64,000 nucleotides of DNA from CALJTV01 sp036821185 (GCA_036821185.1 DAISKD010000006.1:7892-71891); one strand, 5' to 3'; shown: positions 42,879 to 50,648, counted from the first letter of the stretch. The notes: generated by a model not told the origin, from the sequence alone. Translations and numbers: made by a program.

Positions 42879-44027
42879 TTAGATTCTAGACCGGGCAATT
42901 TTTTCTATTGCTGTGATGACTGTGTTCATTTCCTCCTCGGTATTAAAAAACCCCGGGCTTAGTCGCACAGTACCATGGGGGAACGTACCTATGAGCTTAT
43001 GTACGGAAGGAGCGCAGTGGAGACCAGTTCTAAGTTTAATATCAAATGCCTGATCAAGTATTGCACCTATTTCCGAAGGTGCGTAACCATCTATAGTCAG
43101 AGAGATTACTGGCGCCTGCTCCTCCCAATCTTTAGCTCGGTGAATGTGTACACCTTCTATCCGGGATAGCCCTTCTATTAGTTGGTGTACCAGTTTAAGC
43201 TCGTGCGTTCTGATATTGTCTATCCCTTGTTGTAAGATAAACTTCACCCCGGCTCCCAATCCGCAAATGCCCACGCTATTAACAGTACCGCTTTCATATT
43301 TATCAGGATAGATGTCGGGCTGTTCTTCTTGCTCTGAGTAAGAACCGGTTCCTCCTTCGCATAGAGTTTCCAGGCTTGTTCTTTTGCTGATATAGAGTCC
43401 GCCTGTTCCTGGTGGTCCAAATAGCCCCTTGTGACCGGGAAAGGCGAGAAGGTCTATATTGCTTGCTTGGACATCTATTTGATATAGCCCTGCAGTTTGA
43501 GCCGCATCGACCATGAAGGTAATATTGTGCCGTCTGACTACCTCTCCATATTTTTCTATAGGCTGAACTAGGCCAGTAACGTTAGAGCCATGGGTTACTA
43601 CTATCAGGCGTGTATTTGGAGTCATGGCTTTCTCAATGTCCTCGGGTGAGATGCTACCATTTACTGAAGAAGGACGCAGACGCTCTACTTTTACTCCTTG
43701 ACGCTCAAGTTTCGATAAAGGACGGAATAGGGAGTTATGCCCTATGCTATCTGTGATGACATGGTCACCCGGGCTAAGTAGCCCCTTAAGCCCGATGTTG
43801 ATGGCATGCGTGCAGTTGAGGGTAAAAATTATTCTCTCAGGCCAAGGTATATTAAACAGGCGGGCCAAAAGCATCCTGGTTTCTTCTATTACCTGTGCGG
43901 CAGCAAAGGCCATGCTGTGGCTGCCACGGCCCGGGTTGCCGGCATTTTTTCTTAAGAAGTCATTCATAGCTGTGTACACGGCCTCAGGCTTGGGCCACGA
44001 CGTAGATGCGTTGTCTACATATATCAT
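42879..44027 (-). CDS. Cysteine desulfurase family protein (SufS-like, TIGR01977)
   Basis: A 382-residue class V aminotransferase-fold PLP enzyme of the group II (SufS/CsdA-like) desulfurases. It opens with IYVDNASTSWPKPEAVY. It has NPGRGSHSMA, FTLNCTHAINIGLKG, SIGHNSLFRPL, HGSNVTGLVQPIE, VDAAQTAG, the PLP lysine in FPGHKGLFGPPG near residue 203, and the catalytic cysteine in RTGLHCAPSVHKLIGT near residue 338. It is complete, unlike the NifS-type enzyme further down the same operon. It lies 4 bases after the ThiF-like gene, which suggests persulfide transfer to that protein. Confidence 0.92.
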   Translation of the reverse strand: MIYVDNASTSWPKPEAVYTAMNDFLRKNAGNPGRGSHSMAFAAAQVIEETRMLLARLFNIPWPERIIFTLNCTHAINIGLKGLLSPGDHVITDSIGHNSLFRPLSKLERQGVKVERLRPSSVNGSISPEDIEKAMTPNTRLIVVTHGSNVTGLVQPIEKYGEVVRRHNITFMVDAAQTAGLYQIDVQASNIDLLAFPGHKGLFGPPGTGGLYISKRTSLETLCEGGTGSYSEQEEQPDIYPDKYESGTVNSVGICGLGAGVKFILQQGIDNIRTHELKLVHQLIEGLSRIEGVHIHRAKDWEEQAPVISLTIDGYAPSEIGAILDQAFDIKLRTGLHCAPSVHKLIGTFPHGTVRLSPGFFNTEEEMNTVITAIEKIARSRI

Positions 44028-44031
44028 TAAG

Positions 44032-45045
44032 TTAGCCTCCTATGTACTGGTTATAAAGTTTTAGTGCCAAGGCTTCGTCGCTGGTATTTTTAAATATTGC
44101 TCGCCCATCGGGGAAAACGACTATCTCGTAAGAGTTAAAATTGAAACGCAGCATAAATTCGTTGTATTTGACCTGCCCTACGGCGCTGAGCTTTTCGGCA
44201 ATGTCGGGAAGGGATATCTTCCTAATGTTCGGGCTTAAGACTTCGACGGCTTTTCCACCGTCGCATAGGCGAGTAGCTTTGGCTTCATATTTACCTTCAA
44301 GATACTGATATTTGCCGGCACAGGCAAGGCAACTGCTACGGTAGTTAGCCTTGAGATGGTGTAAGGTTCCTTTCCAGACATCGATGGTTATCAGGTCTCG
44401 GTTAATCTCCTTAGAACCAGTGAGTATTTTTATTGCCTCTGTGAACTGAAGAGCACCGATAATATGCGATGTGGAGCTTATGGCTCCTGCGTTTTCCACG
44501 GTGTAAATCCGTTCGTGAGTCAGGGGGCTCCCGAAAACGCACTGGTAGCAAGGGGTAGCGTCGGGAATAATGTTCATTGTGGTCCCCCAGAAAGCTATTG
44601 CTTTTCCGTGCACCCAGGGAATTTTGTGCTTCTTACATGCGTCATTGATAAGAAAACTTGTCGGATTGTCATTTAAACCGCCTACGACAAGGTCTGCGTT
44701 GCTGATCAACTCCTCGACATTCGAAGGGTCCACATTAACAAGTATGCACTGTATCTCGATTGCTGAGTTTATTGTTTTAAGATGGCGTTCAGTAGCCATT
44801 GCTTTTGGCAATTGATTTTTCACATCTTCTTCATCGAAGAGGGCATGAGTGGTTAGGTCTCGATACTCAACGGAGTCCTTATCAATTAGCTTGATTTTGC
44901 CTATGCCTGCCCTTGCCAGTGCGGCTGCGGTTACTGTCCCAATAGCTCCACAACCTATAACAACCACAGCACTACGGCTCAGCTTTTTCTGTCCTGTTTC
45001 TCCTGCTTGCAGCGCGGCAATCTGTGCTATATACCTTTCATCCAC
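44032..45045 (-). CDS. ThiF/MoeB/HesA-family E1-like enzyme
   Basis: A 337-residue adenylyltransferase. The ATP-binding Rossmann motif is GCGAIGTVTAAALARAGIG near residue 30, with IDKDSVEYRDLTTH and GGLNDNPTSFLIND following. Zinc cysteines appear as TPCYQC and SCLAC, a pair of CxxC about 80 residues apart. An extra domain of roughly 75 residues at the C-terminus (starting near RLCDGGKAVEVLSPN) ends in a beta-rich segment. E1-like proteins activate the C-terminal Gly-Gly of ThiS, MoaD or CysO for sulfur transfer, yet no such carrier is encoded nearby. The start is GTG at 45045, chosen for GAAGGAGGG just upstream. Confidence 0.88.
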   Translation of the reverse strand: MDERYIAQIAALQAGETGQKKLSRSAVVVIGCGAIGTVTAAALARAGIGKIKLIDKDSVEYRDLTTHALFDEEDVKNQLPKAMATERHLKTINSAIEIQCILVNVDPSNVEELISNADLVVGGLNDNPTSFLINDACKKHKIPWVHGKAIAFWGTTMNIIPDATPCYQCVFGSPLTHERIYTVENAGAISSTSHIIGALQFTEAIKILTGSKEINRDLITIDVWKGTLHHLKANYRSSCLACAGKYQYLEGKYEAKATRLCDGGKAVEVLSPNIRKISLPDIAEKLSAVGQVKYNEFMLRFNFNSYEIVVFPDGRAIFKNTSDEALALKLYNQYIGG

Positions 45046-45072
45046 CAAAGACCCTCCTTCAGCTTTCAAAAT

Positions 45073-45516
45073 TTATATCTCATATGTAGTTGTAGTTGCG
45101 TGGAGCGTTTTAGCCTTCTGTGCCTCAACCAAGTTCTGCAATGTTTTGGACTCTAGTATATCGTCGATCGCCTTTTTCATTTCTAACCACACGTCCCGTG
45201 CTGCACATATATTTGAGCGGGGGCATACAGCAGGTTCGTCCACGCAGTCAACTGGAGTAACAGATCCTTCAAGCAAGTTGATGATTTGGCTGAGCTTTAT
45301 TTCTTGCGGGGGCTTAACCAACCGGACGCCACCTTTGGTACCCCTGGAACTCTTGATCAAGCCACCAGCAATCAGGGGTGCAACCAAATGTTCCAAATAA
45401 AGCTGCGGAATCCCTTGATTCTGCGCTATTACCTTGATTGGTATAATCCTATCACCTTGGAGCGCTAGCTCTAGGAGTATTCTTACCCCATATCGCCCTC
45501 TGGTTGAAAGTTTCAC
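45073..45516 (-). CDS. Rrf2-family regulator, IscR-like with three cysteines
   Basis: A 147-residue winged-helix repressor/sensor. KLSTRGRYGVRILLELAL begins the Rrf2 domain, with SSRGTKGGVRLVKPP in the wing. Three cysteines (DCVDEPAVCPRSNIC, spaced 7 and 6 residues) match the Fe-S-ligand arrangement of IscR rather than the cysteine-poor CymR. The GTG start has AAGGAGG upstream. As first gene of a 15-gene sulfur and Fe-S unit, with a promoter and repeat just ahead, it probably senses Fe-S or cysteine status and represses the unit, itself included. Confidence 0.9.
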   Translation of the reverse strand: MKLSTRGRYGVRILLELALQGDRIIPIKVIAQNQGIPQLYLEHLVAPLIAGGLIKSSRGTKGGVRLVKPPQEIKLSQIINLLEGSVTPVDCVDEPAVCPRSNICAARDVWLEMKKAIDDILESKTLQNLVEAQKAKTLHATTTTYEI

Positions 45517-45535
45517 GTTTTTCCTCCTTGGTAAT

Positions 45536-45585
45536 GTTGACTAAAGTGACCAACATAGTATACAAATTCTCAAAGGGGTTGTCAA
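45536..45585 (-). promoter_or_regulatory. Promoter and putative operator of the Rrf2-headed sulfur operon
   Basis: On the minus strand a consensus TTGACA (45585-45580), exactly 17 bases, and TATACT (45562-45557). Just downstream, across the expected start point, lies an imperfect palindrome GTTGACT...ACCAAC at 45536-45554 with perfect ends (GTTG/CAAC). Its position suits autorepression by the Rrf2 protein, whose start codon is 20 bases away. Confidence 0.75.
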
Positions 45586-45589
45586 GATC

Positions 45590-46293
45590 CTGTACATATC
45601 TCGTAGATTGATGATACATGCTTTAATTTCAACTGCGCGTGCTTCACATCAAAGATAGCCTCAAACTTCGAACTACCGTCTATTTGAACGGGTATTTAGT
45701 GAAAGTTATCAAACTTATAGTTTTTTAGAAAGTGAGCTGCAATGATAGCAGTAGCGCTGGTATAAATTTCTACCCCATCTCCTAGTGAGGCAGTAAGCTA
45801 ATGCAAGCGTTTAAGTCGGTGCGAGTTGTTTTGCAGAGTTTTCAGGTTGCGGGGGTCATGTCTTTTTATGGAAGGACAGTCTGGGGCTGATGCCGAGATG
45901 GCGGCAAGTTAGCAAGGCAATTTCTCTGCGGGAATAGTGGTAATCAAAACATCTTTTAATCTCTGTATAGCTACTTAAGAGATGCTCCCACTTGTTTTTG
46001 CTAGCTTAATAACTCCCGGTGCATTTACTATCACGTGATGACACTCTTACGGTGTCACTGATGTATTGTATCTGAGAACTGGGTCAGACGGTGCGCTGAT
46101 TTAGTAATGTGGTTAGAGCATTTGCGGGATTACCCGCGGTCGGGGCACACTATACGAAATATATGAAATAATATATGAATAAAAATAAAAAATATCAAAG
46201 AATCTCGTTTGAATGCGTGTACATATTAACCTGTTGTTTGTACCCCTGTTTGGCCATAGGCATATGTTATGCGGAAAGTTCGTTGCTAAACTA
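45590..46293. other. Long intergenic stretch, no gene recognised
   Basis: About 700 bases upstream of the sulfur operon promoter, the largest gap in the window. I see no long open frame with a ribosome site, no tRNA and no repeat array. A small perfect inverted repeat (TGACAC...GTGTCA near 46038-46056) and an A/T-rich segment near 46150-46200 are the only structures noted. It could hold a small RNA or decayed genes. I cannot tell. Confidence 0.5.
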
Positions 46294-46635
46294 TTAGCAG
46301 TTCCGCCACCTGCTTTGCTGCAGGTCCTCTTCTGACAGGTACAGTCTCCCGTCATCAGTTGCGCGAATGATATTGGCGTTTCTCAGTATTTGTAGCGCGG
46401 TCATCTTATAGTCCTGTCCCCTGAGTAGCGTCTGGGCTAAACTTCTCTGTTTAAGCCCCAGTTCATCCATCGTCTTGGCGTCTTTGGGGCTCAGTGCCTT
46501 TTTCTGCCGGAAGAGCTGTATCAGTGCGGGAATAGCCCGGCGGAGTGAAAATTGCGGCAGAACGAAGAGGATAAACAGCAGCAATAAGAGTAGCAGTATC
46601 AGGATAATCGTGTCTCCAGTGCTCGTTGTACCCAT
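46294..46635 (-). CDS. Hypothetical single-pass membrane protein
   Basis: A 113-residue protein with one N-terminal hydrophobic helix (about residues 9-28, rich in Leu/Ile) followed by a basic segment and a cytoplasmic part with ALSPKDAKTMDELGLKQRS and LQILRNANIIRATDDGRLYLSEE. The latter resembles a small winged-helix-like C-terminus. I do not recognise the family. It lies 25 bases after the FN3 lipoprotein gene in the same direction. A GGGGG run precedes the start. Confidence 0.65.
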   Translation of the reverse strand: MGTTSTGDTIILILLLLLLLFILFVLPQFSLRRAIPALIQLFRQKKALSPKDAKTMDELGLKQRSLAQTLLRGQDYKMTALQILRNANIIRATDDGRLYLSEEDLQQSRWRNC

Positions 46636-46660
46636 GGTGTACCCCCTATTTACCTAATAA

Positions 46661-47647
46661 CTATTTTTGGGTGAATTTGATCTGCCTGCCCAGATGGTCG
46701 GCAAATTCAATGGTCACATTATCTACAGACGGGTCATCGAGAGTCTGTATATCAAATTTGAAAATATATCCTGGTAATATCGGAGCTTGGTACACATAGA
46801 GTTCAGATTTTACTAATTTGTTCCCACTCCAGCAGTGCATGGTGCAGATGACTGTTCTCAGCGTTGCATTACTCATATTCTGTGCAGTACCTGTAAGGTA
46901 GATGAGCCTCCTTCCAAAGCCTTCGTCATAACCTTCGCCTTTGAATTCCCATTTCCTGCCCCATTCCAGTGAGTGCAGTTGCAAAGAAAAAGTGGACTTT
47001 GGTGCTGGTGTGGTAAACACGTTGTCAGGCGAGGCAACCTCGTTACCGGCTTTGTCTGTGGCTATGATTCGGAAATGGTACATGCTATTACTGTCGAGGC
47101 CATCGAGTACTATGGAATGGACAGTTTTTAGTTCCTCTGAGCTAGCGACATGGCTGTATTCCATGCTTTTGCCATATTCTAGCTTACAAGTAGTCGGTTC
47201 GTTGGTGGTCCAGCTTATGGTGACTGTGGACTCATTTTGTTGCGAACTGATGATATCCTTAATGACGGGTGGGATGGTATCCCTAGTTGGTTCCAGGACA
47301 GCAGGGCTGACATAAACGACCACCGCTTTGGTCACCGTGCCCCCTTTGTTGTTTGCAGTCAAAGTGTAGGCGAGCGTTTTCTGTGGTGAGACTGCAATGG
47401 TCCCTGTAGGAGGGACTACACCAATACCATGGTCGATATGTACTGCTGCGGCACCTTCTACCTGCCATCGCAGGACAACAGGCTCGCCGGCGGTAGTCTC
47501 GGACGGAGTGGCGGTAAATATCCGGATGACCGGGGGTGATGGACGGCAGGCGAAGGACGACAAGCTTACAAGCAGCACCGTAGCAATGACTGCCAATATT
47601 TGGAGGTTTACCAGATTTTTGCCAGCTGTATTTCTGCTATATGTCAT
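46661..47647 (-). CDS. Putative lipoprotein with a fibronectin type III domain
   Basis: A 328-residue envelope protein. The signal peptide ends in LSSFAC near residue 34, a lipobox-like site. Residues about 40-115 look like an Ig-like/PKD domain (FTATPSETTAGEPVVLRWQV). Residues about 128-215 form an FN3 domain with TVTISWTTNEPTTCKLEYG and LDSNSMYHFRIIATDKAGN. The last 100 residues are a beta-rich domain of unknown type (FxLQLHSLEWGRKWEF, then NVTIEFADHLGRQIKF). It is likely surface-exposed. The function is unknown. Confidence 0.75.
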   Translation of the reverse strand: MTYSRNTAGKNLVNLQILAVIATVLLVSLSSFACRPSPPVIRIFTATPSETTAGEPVVLRWQVEGAAAVHIDHGIGVVPPTGTIAVSPQKTLAYTLTANNKGGTVTKAVVVYVSPAVLEPTRDTIPPVIKDIISSQQNESTVTISWTTNEPTTCKLEYGKSMEYSHVASSEELKTVHSIVLDGLDSNSMYHFRIIATDKAGNEVASPDNVFTTPAPKSTFSLQLHSLEWGRKWEFKGEGYDEGFGRRLIYLTGTAQNMSNATLRTVICTMHCWSGNKLVKSELYVYQAPILPGYIFKFDIQTLDDPSVDNVTIEFADHLGRQIKFTQK

Positions 47648-47739
47648 GAATGTGCAGGCGCAGGACTTCGGGGGCTAAACAAAAGTGTCCTTCTGCTCGT
47701 TAAACAAAAAGAAAGACCAGTAATAAGAGGGGAAAACAT

Positions 47740-47829
47740 ATGACTATGAACAGGGAGATCGTTACCATTGTAGGTAGTTTCCTTTTCGTGTGCTTGTTGC
47801 TCTATGTTTTTACCTGCCATGTGCTTTAG
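47740..47829 (+). CDS. Possible 29-residue membrane peptide
   Basis: A short frame that starts ATG ACT ATG and encodes MTMNREIVTIVGSFLF plus a further hydrophobic segment, ending CHVL before TAG. Residues 8-26 form a single hydrophobic helix. AGAGGGG lies 6 bases before the ATG. It is the only plus-strand frame in a minus-strand region, between two gene ends and starts. With no homologue in view, a chance frame cannot be excluded. Confidence 0.35.
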   Translation: MTMNREIVTIVGSFLFVCLLLYVFTCHVL

Positions 47830-47832
47830 GTC

Positions 47833-48141
47833 CTATTCTTGATCGGACCAGTCTCGCATCAGCCTCTTTATTCGCTCAGCCAACTTTGGGCTGTTTCTGA
47901 GGCGGTTTATGAATACAGGACAACCTTCAAGAAGCGAATTTTCAGCTGCTGTCACCAGGCTTGATAGCAGTTGTTGCATGCCTAGGGGGGTAGGCTGAGT
48001 GCCGACGAAGCCTGGTAAAGAGGACTCGAGCTGCCTTCTTAAGTCCTCGTCAGTGAACTTTATCGGCAGTACGCAGTGTTTGTACCAGGGGCAGGTCTTG
48101 CACTGGACTACTGCCTGTGCCTCATCAAGGATATCGCTCAT
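47833..48141 (-). CDS. Hypothetical cysteine-containing protein
   Basis: A 102-residue soluble protein. CKTCPWYKHC near residue 14 and a later Cys in EGCPVFINRLR could form a metal or Fe-S site. The rest is helical, ending LAERIKRLMRDW. I do not recognise the family. Its ATG overlaps the stop of the upstream lipoprotein gene by four bases (ATGA), which implies translational coupling with that gene. Confidence 0.7.
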   Translation of the reverse strand: MSDILDEAQAVVQCKTCPWYKHCVLPIKFTDEDLRRQLESSLPGFVGTQPTPLGMQQLLSSLVTAAENSLLEGCPVFINRLRNSPKLAERIKRLMRDWSDQE

Positions 48142-48533
48142 TTGCAGCCACTATCGGTCGCTTTTGCAGTCGGGTGATACTTTTCACCAAGCCAAACCAG
48201 TTCATTAGTACTATCGTGGAATTGCCAGGTATAATCGTATTCTGGATTTATGGGGCAGGTCTTAGTGATAATCCAAGTACCCTTGCCGGCATATTCGGCG
48301 GTGAACTGGGGTTCAGCCTCCTCATACAGAGGAGTTGCTGGTCCTCAGCCATGTCTTTCTTCGCCCACCTGTAACTTGCACTGGGGGCTGAAGGCCCTAG
48401 CGATGGAGATTATCTCTTCCGCATCATGCTTAGGGATGTCTTCTACCAACCCGCAAGCAGTGCTTAGAAGCAGCGGTACAACACTGGCTACTACAGCCAA
48501 GAGACGATAGGACCCCAAGGCTTTTACTGTCAT
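48138..48533 (-). pseudogene. Small lipoprotein gene interrupted by an in-frame TGA
   Basis: The frame opens at ATG 48533 (AAGGAG 4-5 bases upstream) and encodes a lipoprotein signal peptide with lipobox LLSTAC, then HDAEEIISIARAFSPQCKL. At codon 63 there is a TGA (48345-48347). The same frame then runs on for 68 codons: GPATPLYEEAEPQF, TAEYAGKGTWIITKTCP, PEYDYTWQFHDSTNELVWLGE. It ends at TGA 48138-48140, overlapping the next ATG by four bases. The continuous protein-like sequence and the coupled downstream start argue that the original gene is 131 codons long and that the internal TGA is a mutation, an error or a recoding site. The function is unknown. Confidence 0.72.
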
Positions 48534-48652
48534 GTTTCTCCTTGTGTCAGGTTGATTATACAACATTTGTTGCATTAGAGGAACATCGTATTTTGTATCG
48601 GGACAGAATGGAGGCACTCAAAAGCGGGCAACAGAGACAAAAAGTACCCTGG

Positions 48653-49447
48653 TTAGTCTTCCGGTATTTTTTGAGTGGTAAAACTGTCCTCTGCGGTGGC
48701 AGTGTTACCGTCCGCGTCGGTGGACTTGACTCTAAAGTAGTACGTGGTGTTAGGTTCAAGTCCGGTCAGCTTCACCGCGTGGGAAACAACGCCGGTGGAG
48801 CCTTGGCCGGGAATATTAGTTTCCTCGGTTCTTTTTATATCTGTGGAAGTCACCCAGTATTCCACCTGGGTGCTCGCCAGTTTGTTGGTCTGCCACATGA
48901 CATCTGCAGACGCTACCCCAATGTTTACGACCTTGACATCGCTGATTTCTAGTTTCCCACCTGCGCCACCAATGCCTCCTGTAGCTGATGACAGCAGCCC
49001 TTTAAGGGTCTCGTCCCAGCCAAACTGGACTATGCCGAAATACGCCAGTCCACCAAGGCCGAGAAGAAGGATGATGAGGAGCAAAACTAAGAAGGGTCTA
49101 CTGGATGACGTTTGTTGTGCAGGCTGGGCTGGTGTCCAAGCTGGCTGTTGTCCCCAACCCTGTTGTGTGGGCTGTCCATAGGGCTGTTGCCAACTTGGCT
49201 GCGTGGGTTGTCCATAGGGTTGTTGTCCCCAACCTGGTGAAGGTGGGGCACCTGATTGTGCTCCCCACCCCGCGCTTTGCTCAATACCTGCGCTTAGTGG
49301 TGTGCCGCAATTGGGACAAAACTTGGTGGGGGGGCTGAGCGTAATTCTGCAGTAGGGACAGGAGACAGCAAGCTGGGCACCACAGTTGCCACAGAACCGT
49401 TGCCCCTGTGCTACCGGTGAACCACAGTTAGAACATCTTTGCATCAT
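48653..49447 (-). CDS. Double zinc-ribbon, single-pass membrane protein with a C-terminal FN3 domain
   Basis: A 264-residue protein. Residues 1-52 hold two zinc ribbons (CSNCG...CGNCG; CPYC...CPNCG). Residues about 58-115 are Gly/Pro/Gln/Trp-rich with repeated YGQPTQ units. A membrane helix spans about 121-142 (LVLLLIILLLGLGGLAYFG). Residues about 168-260 form a fibronectin III domain (ADVMWQTNKLASTQVEYW, LEPNTTYYFRVKSTDADGN). This puts zinc ribbons inside and FN3 outside. ATG codons at 49447 and 49444 are both possible. The architecture is seen in several Chloroflexi but no function is known. Confidence 0.8.
   Translation of the reverse strand: MMQRCSNCGSPVAQGQRFCGNCGAQLAVSCPYCRITLSPPTKFCPNCGTPLSAGIEQSAGWGAQSGAPPSPGWGQQPYGQPTQPSWQQPYGQPTQQGWGQQPAWTPAQPAQQTSSSRPFLVLLLIILLLGLGGLAYFGIVQFGWDETLKGLLSSATGGIGGAGGKLEISDVKVVNIGVASADVMWQTNKLASTQVEYWVTSTDIKRTEETNIPGQGSTGVVSHAVKLTGLEPNTTYYFRVKSTDADGNTATAEDSFTTQKIPED
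49130..49240. repeat. 36-base imperfect tandem repeats in the linker of the zinc-ribbon protein
   Basis: About three degenerate units, two of them clear (GTGGGCTGTCCATAGGG at 49167 and GTGGGTTGTCCATAGGG at 49203, 36 bases apart). They encode 12-residue units around QQPYGQPTQ. Copy number could vary between strains. Confidence 0.6.
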
Positions 49448-49505
49448 ACTTGGTGTGCCAATATTTTTTGATTAGTTACCAAAGTTAACATATCCTGTTA
49501 CACCG

Positions 49506-49535
49506 ATTATACATCCAGAGATTGAGCTAAAGCAA
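49506..49535 (-). promoter_or_regulatory. Promoter candidate for the zinc-ribbon/FN3 gene
   Basis: On the minus strand TTGCTT (49535-49530), 18 bases, TATAAT (49511-49506), about 60 bases before the ATG. The -10 is perfect and the -35 is fair. Confidence 0.45.
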
Positions 49536-49649
49536 TAATTATTAGTCCACCTCTTTGGGTAAAAATAACAGTGTTTACGTGCGATGGCTGATGGACCATA
49601 CGGTGTACCTTGTGACCCAAGTGTTCCCATTTCACAAAGTTTCTGTTTT

Positions 49650-50591
49650 TTAGTCCCCAACGACTGTGTAGCTTTTTCTTGAGACCTCTCTTCCATCGGA
49701 GTCGTAGAGCACAGCCGTGTTAGACACTCTGTTGTCCCATATATCGCCAGGGCCGAAGTAAAAGCTGAACCATAGCTGTTTAGTGCAGTACGGAGATTTT
49801 GTACCGAATTCCAGCCAGGCTTCACAGTCAGGATAGACCTTATTGGTGGTTACCAGGACAGCCTGTCCAGGGTGCAGAATGAAGTCTGCGGGAAAAGTAA
49901 ATGTGGGGTAGCCTTTGGAAATATTCTTTAATGTCCAGCCACCCATTTTTTGTGCCGCCTCGCCTGAGTTTATTATAACGACGTACTCATCGGGCTCCAC
50001 AACTTCGTAGCAAATGCAGTTTTCGGTATCGCGCGGATAGCGCGTACCCTTGTAGTGGATATAGCTTATCTCAACGGCGGGACAGGGGACTGCCGGCGAA
50101 TTGTCTTGCACAATGATGGTCCAGCTCTTTAGGTTGTAGCCAAAGACCTTCAAAAAGAACTCATCATTATCTGTCATGACGGGGAAAATCATTTTCCCCT
50201 TGCTGTCGGATGTTACAGTCACCGTCTTCCATAAGGCATATGGCTGATTTTGGCGGAAGACATGTACGACAAGGCTGGCGTCTGGAGAAGGTTTGTGTTC
50301 AATGTCCCAGCTAAGACACCATTTGCTGCCTGATACCTGAAATGGCGGAGTGACCACGTTACCTTCACCGTTGAAGACCTGCACTGTGTGCCAAGTCTCG
50401 TTATCTGTAATATCGTTTGTCAGCGTTGCTGCAAAGGGCTTATTTTCTGTAGCAGGTACGGGTGTCAGCGGTGCCGATGTGCTAGTTGGCTTTGGATGGT
50501 ATATGGAATGAGCAAAGGATGTGGTGGTGGCGACAACAAGCAACGCCGCCAGTACTATAAATAAAACGATTATATGTATATATACTTTCAT
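49650..50591 (-). CDS. Secreted protein with a lamin-tail (LTD) domain
   Basis: A 313-residue exported protein. The signal peptide is at about residues 1-27, with cleavage near TSFAHS. A Thr/Pro/Ser-rich spacer follows, then a beta-rich domain, and at about residues 205-310 a bacterial lamin-tail domain: EYVVIINSGEAAQKMGGWTL, FTFPADFILHPGQAVLVTT, then DIWDNRVSNTAVLYDSDGREVS. Bacterial LTD proteins are extracellular and often accompany nucleases or surface proteins. No nuclease is fused here. It lies next to FN3 proteins and downstream of the STT3 gene, and may be a glycosylation substrate, which is inference. Confidence 0.82.
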   Translation of the reverse strand: MKVYIHIIVLFIVLAALLVVATTTSFAHSIYHPKPTSTSAPLTPVPATENKPFAATLTNDITDNETWHTVQVFNGEGNVVTPPFQVSGSKWCLSWDIEHKPSPDASLVVHVFRQNQPYALWKTVTVTSDSKGKMIFPVMTDNDEFFLKVFGYNLKSWTIIVQDNSPAVPCPAVEISYIHYKGTRYPRDTENCICYEVVEPDEYVVIINSGEAAQKMGGWTLKNISKGYPTFTFPADFILHPGQAVLVTTNKVYPDCEAWLEFGTKSPYCTKQLWFSFYFGPGDIWDNRVSNTAVLYDSDGREVSRKSYTVVGD

Positions 50592-50648
50592 AAGATCATT
50601 AATTACGTTTGTTCAAATTAATACGACTATATGTAGTGCCTTAATCTT

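Noticed and set aside
48542..48952. Plus-strand open frame of about 136 codons near 48.6 kb
   Set aside because: It is antisense to the zinc-ribbon/FN3 gene, whose domains are clear. The product has no recognisable motif.
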